DNA of 53,732 nt, from contig JBFMGR010000005.1 of the NCBI GenBank assembly GCA_040753135.1, positions 1-53,732 on the forward strand, read 5' to 3'. The notes below the pieces were generated by a model, which saw only the letters and a list, made by a program, of their open reading frames with translations, was not told where the DNA came from and made no database searches. Source of the stretch: Patescibacteria group bacterium (GTDB taxonomy: Bacteria; Patescibacteriota; Minisyncoccia; UBA6257; Brennerbacteraceae). A program made the translations under genes and the position numbers. Position 1 is the stretch's first letter. Each line of letters opens with the position of its first letter. Of the stretch, positions 48,683 through 53,732 are shown one piece after another.

Positions 48683-48988
48683 ATGCCGAATAAAAGCGAT
48701 TTAATCAAAAATCTACGCCCGAGTTTGTTTTGGGATGTTGATTCAGCTAAACTTGATTTTGAAAAAAACGCTGATTTTATTATTGGCCGGGTTTTAGATT
48801 TTGGCAATTTAAGAGAGTGGCAGGCGGTAAAAAATTTTTACGGTTTGATAAGAGTGAAAAAGGCGGCCCAAAAACACATCTTTGCTGATGACCGGAGCGT
48901 TAATTTTTGGGCAATGATTCTTAATCTGCCGGCAAAATATTTAAAATGTATCAAGAGACCCTCACTAAAAATACCCAAAGCGTTCTAA
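48683..48988 (+). CDS. Antitoxin-like partner of an AbiEii-type toxin
   Basis: A 101-residue protein with a compact helical fold (LRPSLFWDVDSAKLDFEKNADFIIGRVLDFG), resembling the small DUF6922-type proteins found beside AbiEii-type nucleotidyltransferases. ATG 48683 was chosen because TATCAT lies six bases upstream (leaderless). The next gene begins inside its 3' end (43-base overlap), the usual arrangement for toxin-antitoxin partners. Assignment is by context and remembered similarity. Confidence 0.6.
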   Translation: MPNKSDLIKNLRPSLFWDVDSAKLDFEKNADFIIGRVLDFGNLREWQAVKNFYGLIRVKKAAQKHIFADDRSVNFWAMILNLPAKYLKCIKRPSLKIPKAF

Positions 48989-49581
48989 AGATCTTAGCCG
49001 CATCCGGGATCGCTAAAGATTTTTATCTGGCTGGCGGGACTGCTTTGGCGCTTTATCTTGGCCATCGCTTTTCTGTAGATTTAGACTGGTTTGCCCCAAA
49101 ATTTTCTCTTTCCGCGTCTTTTCGCCAAAAACTAGAAAAACTTGGGGAACTGGAAATAGACAGCGAATCAGAAAATACTTTTAATGGCGCCCTAAACGGA
49201 GTAAGGGTGAGTTTTTTTGAATATCCTTATCGCTTGATTGCGCCGACAAAACTATTTCAGAAAAATGTCTATCTTGCCGGAATTCCGGACATTGCGGCAA
49301 TGAAGATTGAGGCGGTTTCAAGAAGGGGTTCTTACAAGGACTTTATTGACCTTTATTTTCTTTTGGAAGACTACTCTTTGGCTGAGCTGTTGGGGTTTGT
49401 CCGGAAGAAATTCGCCAGTTTAAATTATAATGAAGCCCATCTTTTAAAAGCTTTGACTTATTTTAAAGACGCGGGAACAACGGCAATGCCAAAGTTGATA
49501 AAGCCAGTGAGTTGGCAGGAGATTACTAAAACTATAAATAGTAAGGTAAAAATATATTTGAATCAAGAAATAAACAAGTAA
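48946..49581 (+). CDS. AbiEii-type nucleotidyltransferase toxin
   Basis: A 211-residue protein with the nucleotidyltransferase core of AbiEii/MenT-type toxins: the Gly30-Gly31-Thr32 motif (LAGGTALALYLGHR), the metal-binding pair Asp45 and Asp47 (SVDLDWF), a Lys-containing VSRRGSYKDFIDLYFLL segment and a C-terminal helical part. Such toxins transfer nucleotides to tRNA or other targets and stop growth, sometimes as phage defence. Its stop codon lies inside the right-hand copy of the flanking repeat. Confidence 0.8.
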   Translation: MYQETLTKNTQSVLKILAASGIAKDFYLAGGTALALYLGHRFSVDLDWFAPKFSLSASFRQKLEKLGELEIDSESENTFNGALNGVRVSFFEYPYRLIAPTKLFQKNVYLAGIPDIAAMKIEAVSRRGSYKDFIDLYFLLEDYSLAELLGFVRKKFASLNYNEAHLLKALTYFKDAGTTAMPKLIKPVSWQEITKTINSKVKIYLNQEINK

Positions 49582-49625
49582 TAGACCCGTCTGATTTTGG
49601 CGTCTCTGAATCGGGTAAAGGATGA
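49578..49625 (+). repeat. Direct repeat flanking the toxin-antitoxin insertion, right copy
   Basis: Still reads as codons ending VIDPSDFGVSESGKG and TGA, so it looks like the displaced original 3' end of the gene at 47769. The two copies bracket 924 bp holding the toxin-antitoxin pair. Confidence 0.8.
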
Positions 49626-49700
49626 TAATTTATCAACAGTTATTGTTTTACAGATTTGATTTGTGCTAAAATTGTTAAGAAAAGATTTGCCTAAAACACC

Positions 49701-49729
49701 TTGAACAATTTAACTTTTTATGGTATAAT
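49701..49729 (+). promoter_or_regulatory. Promoter of the coiled-coil gene cluster
   Basis: TTGAAC (49701-49706), a 17-base spacer and TATAAT (49724-49729) put a start near 49736, about 20 bases before ATG 49757. Unlike most promoters here it leaves a short leader, AT-rich and without a Shine-Dalgarno. Confidence 0.65.
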
Positions 49730-49756
49730 TATAGTATAATTAAATCTTATAAAAAT

Positions 49757-50602
49757 ATGCTTGATTTTAAACCAGAACAAAAACCCACAATAAGCGAAGC
49801 TTTGCAAACAGCTCGAGAAAAAGGCAGAGAAATGAAAACCGCTGGTATAGACAGAACAAAAGCTTTATTTAACAAAGTTTGGCAAGACGCTAAAAAAATC
49901 GGTTCAGCAATGCGCACAGTCGGCGAAGTCAGTTTGGGGCTAACAAGCCGCGAGACAAGAGTTGTATTACGAGAAGCGATTTCAGCAGAGCTTGAAAAAG
50001 CTCAAGACGCTGTTATTGATAAGATGTTTAGCCTTGGCGAGGATTTTTACATAAAAAAAAGAGCTGTTGTTGAGGGCGCCAAAGAGAAATTTAGGGCATT
50101 TGATCAGGAACATTTAGTGCCTTTAAATAATAATCTGGAAGATATTTTTAAAATTGTTCAAACCACAGTTCGTGAACTGCCCGGGTTTGCCGCTGAAAAA
50201 GCAGAAGAGCAGCTGGATAAATATGCGGCAATGAGCCGAGATTGGGTTGATGACCAAACTGAAAAGGCCAGGCGAGTTGTTGAAAATGCGGTCGGAGTTT
50301 TGGATATTGCGGCAACCACTGCAATTGAGTTGCCGGGTTTTGCGGTTCAGGATATTCAGAGTTCAGTTAAAAACCTATCTGAACAAACGATTGCTGGCCT
50401 CCAAGAATTCTTAGCTGAACGAAAAGAGCGCGAAGCAGTTAAAGCTTATGAGCAGTATGTGGAGGCTTGGGAAAAAGTAGTTGATCTGCGTTCCCGAGCC
50501 GAGGGACATAAAAAGCAAGCAGTTAGGGCAGATGGCGGCCTTTTTGGCGCTGGTACTCAATTAAGGCAACAAGCTGTTAGCTTGGAAACAGCTGGGGATT
50601 GA
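49757..50602 (+). CDS. Coiled-coil/amphipathic helical protein with internal repeats
   Basis: A 281-residue, highly charged helical protein. An ELPGFA motif followed by helical segments appears twice (about residues 138 and 197), suggesting an internal duplication. No membrane helix or catalytic motif is seen. The function is unknown. Its amphipathic helices could wrap a membrane or filament surface. It is the first gene after the toxin-antitoxin insertion and has its own promoter. Confidence 0.7.
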   Translation: MLDFKPEQKPTISEALQTAREKGREMKTAGIDRTKALFNKVWQDAKKIGSAMRTVGEVSLGLTSRETRVVLREAISAELEKAQDAVIDKMFSLGEDFYIKKRAVVEGAKEKFRAFDQEHLVPLNNNLEDIFKIVQTTVRELPGFAAEKAEEQLDKYAAMSRDWVDDQTEKARRVVENAVGVLDIAATTAIELPGFAVQDIQSSVKNLSEQTIAGLQEFLAERKEREAVKAYEQYVEAWEKVVDLRSRAEGHKKQAVRADGGLFGAGTQLRQQAVSLETAGD

Positions 50603-50619
50603 AATTAAATCTAATTATT

Positions 50620-50946
50620 ATGAACAAACAAGAGCTTATTGAGTTTATTAAAAACCTTCAACTGGAGAGCAAATTTGAGCAGATGGTCTTGGAAATTATT
50701 AACGATACTCAAGAAATTACCCCCCAACTGCTTAACAGCTTGGCTGATATTTTGGAGCAATACGCTGAATATCAGAATAATCTGGCTAATCTTTATGATC
50801 AAGCCGCCAATGAGATTGGCAAAACAGTCAGCCGGCTCCAAGATCTGGATAAACAAGAGCTTGAGCAAAAATTGATTGCTGTTGATCAGATTCAAGAACA
50901 AGCTTTACAAGCAATTCAGGCGAAAATTAACGAAATAAAAAAATAA
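50620..50946 (+). CDS. Small coiled-coil protein
   Basis: A 108-residue, Gln/Leu-rich, strongly coiled-coil protein starting at ATG 50620. An in-frame upstream start at 50599 would overlap the previous gene. No family is recognised. It lies between two larger coiled-coil proteins with short gaps and may bridge them in a complex. Confidence 0.65.
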   Translation: MNKQELIEFIKNLQLESKFEQMVLEIINDTQEITPQLLNSLADILEQYAEYQNNLANLYDQAANEIGKTVSRLQDLDKQELEQKLIAVDQIQEQALQAIQAKINEIKK

Positions 50947-50965
50947 AGATTTAAATCAATAATTT

Positions 50966-53029
50966 ATGGCAAAATCTTTTGGTAAAAACAAGGAGTCAAT
51001 TAATAAAGAAGGACCTGGCGAGAAATTAAGAAGGTTAGAAAAGGGCGAACTTCCTGAAGGGGAGAAACGGCCGGAAATTGAGGCAGTACTCCAACTTGAG
51101 CAGATGCAGACTCTTATACAGACTCTTGAAGAATTAAAAAAGCAGAACGAACAATTAAAGCAAGAACTTGAAGAGTTAAAGCGAGAAAACCAAAAACTTC
51201 AAGAAGAAAACAAAGCGTTGCGAGAGAAAGAAACATTGCGTTCTAATGTTGAGACGCGCGCTTTTGTTGATTTTTGGGTTAATTATTTAATTAACACAGA
51301 TTATTTAATCAGTCGTTTGGCAATGCCTGGATACAGCTTTGCCACTATGGATAGGGGCGCGTTAATCTGGCGTTTACCTGATATGGTTTGGTCAAGAATG
51401 TCAGCAGCTTATGGAGGCAATTATGATCCCTCGCTGGCTCATTTGGTTTACAGGGGCTTAATGGATAGAATTTTGTCAGTCGATTATCAGCCGCAGGTTC
51501 CAGCTGGTTATCCGCCTGTACCAAATATTTCAAATATAATAGCAGGAAGAGATTTTAATATCGGTAATATCTATGGCGCTGGTGGTTTACCGCAAGCAGA
51601 ACAAAGAGTTGGTCAAGCGTTTGAATCAGGCCAACAGCCCCGTGAAGAGGCTGAAGCCCCAGCAGAAGAAGCTGCAGAAGAGCAGCCGGTTGAATCAGAG
51701 CAAGCGCCAGAGCCAGAGGCTGAATCAGCTGAACCTGAAGATTCTGCTGTTGCCGGCGCCTTGGAACAGCTTATTAATAAATACAGTCTAGAGGACGGCC
51801 GAGGCAGGATCCGGGGCGGAGTGCTGCCGATTGCCGGCGCAGTTGGCGGCGGAATGACTTTTTCCACAGCAATGGGCTTGGCTGGGTTGTCTGGTCCGAT
51901 TATTGGCGCGGCTTCGGTTGGACTTGGTTCTTTAGCCGGTTCAGGTATTAGAAGAATGGCAGGGGAAAACTCTTTTAATCTTTGGGCAAGGTATTCTCAT
52001 GTTGAAAAAGAAAAAGGTATTTGGGGTGGAATAAAAACCGCTTTCAGATATTTTGCTCGCGGTTTAGAAAGGCAGACAATGAAAAAAATTATTGGCTTAG
52101 AAGGTCGGTCAAAAAAAATTCAGGAATTAGAACATTGGGCTGATACTGCTGTGCCAACCGCAGTGATGCAAAGATTGAGAGCTAACCCGGAAGAATTAAG
52201 ACATTATATTGCCGAAGCCCTTTGGTATGTCACTGCGGTAAATACAGTTCAGCAATCAGGCGGTTATCTTCATGAAGACGAAAGAACAGACTGGAATGCC
52301 AGGGCATTAAAAATGAGCGAGATCGCAGATACAATTTTTAGGTCAGCTGGATATAATCTTGGACAAGATAATGCCGCTGAATTTTTAGAGGAAGTGGTTA
52401 AAGAAATTGAGCAAAAAGAAAAGAATAAGTACGGCTGGCAAATAAGCGCCATGGCTGGTTTGGGCGCGGCTAAAGCTTTTGTTGGTGCCACGATTATTGG
52501 TTCAATAAAAGAAGTGATTTCTAATATTTCTTCTGCCGGACCAGCCTCAACTCCTCCCAGTAGCGGACCGGTTCCAAGCGGGCCAGGCATTCCGCCTGTT
52601 CCTGTTGCTGAAACAGTTAACCCGGGCGGTGATTCTTTTGGCCATGTTTTTGAAAGAGTAACTGGTTTAAGCGCAGATCATTTGTGGAGTGATTTTCATG
52701 GCGAAGCAGTTTTAGATAAATTTTTTTCTGCTAATACAGGCAACCATGAATATTGGCGATATTTAGCCGGTCTTGCTAAAGGCGGATATCTGGATAATCT
52801 TTCTGAAGTCAGTAAAATTGGCGAGATCTTGAAAAAAATCGGGGTTGATGCCGCGACTGGCGATTTTTCTCCGGATGCCGGCGCTTTGGCAAATTTAAGC
52901 CATCAAGACCAGCTGACTTTAGTCCGGTATGTTGGCTATCCGGGCTGGGCCCAAAAGATTCTTGGCCACCCGCTTGGTTTGGGCTTTCCGGACAAAAGCG
53001 AATTTATTAGCGCCATACCAACCCCTTAA
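50966..53029 (+). CDS. Large coiled-coil protein with Ala/Pro/Glu linker and membrane-like segment
   Basis: A 687-residue protein with a coiled coil (about 50-95, LKKQNEQLKQELEELKRENQK), a globular part with many Asn/Tyr (100-215), a low-complexity Glu/Pro/Ala linker (215-260), a Gly/Ala-rich hydrophobic segment (about 288-325) that could insert in or pierce a membrane, and a long C-terminal part. No family is recognised. Its size and layout fit a surface or injector component of the locus. Confidence 0.7.
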   Translation: MAKSFGKNKESINKEGPGEKLRRLEKGELPEGEKRPEIEAVLQLEQMQTLIQTLEELKKQNEQLKQELEELKRENQKLQEENKALREKETLRSNVETRAFVDFWVNYLINTDYLISRLAMPGYSFATMDRGALIWRLPDMVWSRMSAAYGGNYDPSLAHLVYRGLMDRILSVDYQPQVPAGYPPVPNISNIIAGRDFNIGNIYGAGGLPQAEQRVGQAFESGQQPREEAEAPAEEAAEEQPVESEQAPEPEAESAEPEDSAVAGALEQLINKYSLEDGRGRIRGGVLPIAGAVGGGMTFSTAMGLAGLSGPIIGAASVGLGSLAGSGIRRMAGENSFNLWARYSHVEKEKGIWGGIKTAFRYFARGLERQTMKKIIGLEGRSKKIQELEHWADTAVPTAVMQRLRANPEELRHYIAEALWYVTAVNTVQQSGGYLHEDERTDWNARALKMSEIADTIFRSAGYNLGQDNAAEFLEEVVKEIEQKEKNKYGWQISAMAGLGAAKAFVGATIIGSIKEVISNISSAGPASTPPSSGPVPSGPGIPPVPVAETVNPGGDSFGHVFERVTGLSADHLWSDFHGEAVLDKFFSANTGNHEYWRYLAGLAKGGYLDNLSEVSKIGEILKKIGVDAATGDFSPDAGALANLSHQDQLTLVRYVGYPGWAQKILGHPLGLGFPDKSEFISAIPTP

Positions 53030-53051
53030 ATAAAATAAAGTATAAAAATTT

Positions 53052-53513
53052 ATGAAACAAGATTTAGCTAAATACGATTTAATTGAATTGCTTGCCGGAG
53101 AAAGTTGGCCAGAAACAGAGCAAGCCAAAGTGGTAATTGGTTTTACCCGGGCTTTGTCGGGCTATGTGGCAGAAAAACTTAACCCTTATTTTAAAGATGA
53201 AGATGCAGACGAACTGAAAAAATTAGCCGAACAGCCAGAGATTACCCCTGAACAGGTAATTGATTTTTATAAAACCAGGTTGCCGAATTTAGAGGAAGTG
53301 CTTGACGAAGCGATTCTGGAACTGAAAAAGATTTTTTTGGTTGATGTTTATCAGCGCAAAATAAATGAGTTTGAACAGAAATTAGCCCAAGCAGATGAGG
53401 ATAATCGCCCAGCTTTTGAATCCCAGTTAAAAGCTTGGCAATCAGCGTTGGAATTCAGCCAGCAGGATGATTGGGATAAAGTTAAACAAGTTTTGGTTGT
53501 TTTGCCAAGATAA
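53052..53513 (+). CDS. Small helical acidic protein of unknown function
   Basis: A 153-residue, acidic, mostly helical protein (LIELLAGESWPETEQAKVVI... and a C-terminal LKAWQSALEFSQQDDWDKV). No signal peptide or membrane helix is seen, and no family is recognised. It begins 22 bases after the large coiled-coil gene and is the last member of the block before two terminators. Confidence 0.7.
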   Translation: MKQDLAKYDLIELLAGESWPETEQAKVVIGFTRALSGYVAEKLNPYFKDEDADELKKLAEQPEITPEQVIDFYKTRLPNLEEVLDEAILELKKIFLVDVYQRKINEFEQKLAQADEDNRPAFESQLKAWQSALEFSQQDDWDKVKQVLVVLPR

Positions 53514-53521
53514 GTATGCGC

Positions 53522-53606
53522 GACATCGCAAACCCTTTGAACTTGCGATGTCATAACATTTTTACAAATTAAAACCCCTCTGCCAGCTGGCAGAGGGGTT
53601 TTAATT
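53522..53606. terminator. Hairpin plus 40-bp palindromic terminator
   Basis: GACATCGCAA (53522-53531) pairs with 53543-53552. A perfect 40-bp palindrome (53567-53606, arms AATTAAAACCCCTCTGCCAG) with TTTT on each side follows. Together they end the long rightward block. Confidence 0.8.
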
Positions 53607-53632
53607 GCATGGTGGTTAAATAAAAGAAAACG

Positions 53633-53656
53633 CCCCCGCTAAGAGCGGGGGTTTTT
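53633..53656 (+). terminator. Second terminator, GC-rich with T5
   Basis: CCCCCGCT (53633-53640), loop AAG and AGCGGGGG (53644-53651) are followed by TTTTT. It may insulate the next region, which holds another nested hairpin at 53699-53732 (GTTTTCC/GGAAAAC around GCCTAC/GTAGGC) that runs to the window edge. Confidence 0.75.
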
Positions 53657-53732
53657 GTGGCTAAGGTGCCGTTGCCGTATTCGGTGCCCAACCCCCAAGT
53701 TTTCCCTCGCCTACAACGTAGGCCAGGAAAAC

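Noticed and set aside
48683-48988. Extended reading frame starting at 48665
   Set aside because: The in-frame extension adds only six residues upstream of the ATG and lies upstream of the -10-like TATCAT, so ATG 48683 is preferred.

Overview
This window looks like the replication-origin region of a Candidate Phyla Radiation (Patescibacteria) genome, most likely a Parcubacteria-type lineage. The assignment rests on gene content, because no rRNA is present. Genes are small and tightly packed, intergenic DNA is AT-rich, TGA is used as a normal stop (gyrA ends in TGA), biosynthetic genes are almost absent, and several CPR-style membrane and pilus-like proteins of unknown function occur. Many genes have a good -10 box only 6-9 bases before the start codon and no Shine-Dalgarno, so leaderless transcription is probably common.

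Layout. 1-1000: tiny zinc-finger ORFs on the minus strand with strong Shine-Dalgarno sites, behind a promoter, a 36-codon leader ORF and an attenuator-like hairpin pair. 1008-2800: hisS, tRNA-His and a structured leader RNA. 3240-5624: a bifunctional penicillin-binding protein. 5677-10136: the classical origin block, dnaN and dnaA leftward and rpmH-rnpA-yidC-khpB rightward, with oriC probably between dnaA and rpmH. 10356-18087: a LysM/M23 peptidase, comM, a DksA-like protein, a membrane protein, pnp, a NYN nuclease, rpsO and yraN. 18143-18379: tRNA-Gly(TCC) lying between two fragments that look like halves of another tRNA. 18448-26405: ddl, a TrmB-type regulator with a divergent small gene, an MBL protein, gyrA, tig and clpP. 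26740-34541: GH1 glycosidase, a membrane protein, nusA, two VirB2-like pilins with an orphan solute-binding protein, a methyltransferase and an HDAC-like deacetylase. 34565-34830: a dense cluster of parS-type sites. 34844-42697: amidase, a frameshifted methyltransferase, RNase Y, HU, an S1-domain protein, UvrD/PcrA and RsmA. 42772-53513: a rightward run of membrane, coiled-coil and VirB6/TrbL-like proteins, interrupted by an AbiEii-type toxin-antitoxin pair.

How it fits together. Replication initiation (DnaA, DnaN, gyrase A, HU), chromosome segregation (parS cluster, with ParA/ParB presumably elsewhere), RNA turnover (PNPase, RNase Y, NYN), transcription control (NusA, DksA-like, TrmB-like), protein insertion and quality control (YidC, KhpB, trigger factor, ClpP) and cell-wall synthesis and remodelling (PBP, Ddl, M23 peptidase, amidase) are grouped near the origin. 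The two pilin-like genes and the VirB6-like block suggest a reduced type IV secretion or pilus apparatus of the kind seen across CPR genomes.

The strongest unexplained signals are the parS cluster, the toxin-antitoxin insertion that duplicates the 3' end of its host gene, the attenuator-like leader before the zinc-finger ORFs, the fragmented tRNA around tRNA-Gly, the slippery-run frameshift in a methyltransferase, a dispersed intergenic repeat family, and a set of very long perfect palindromes between genes.
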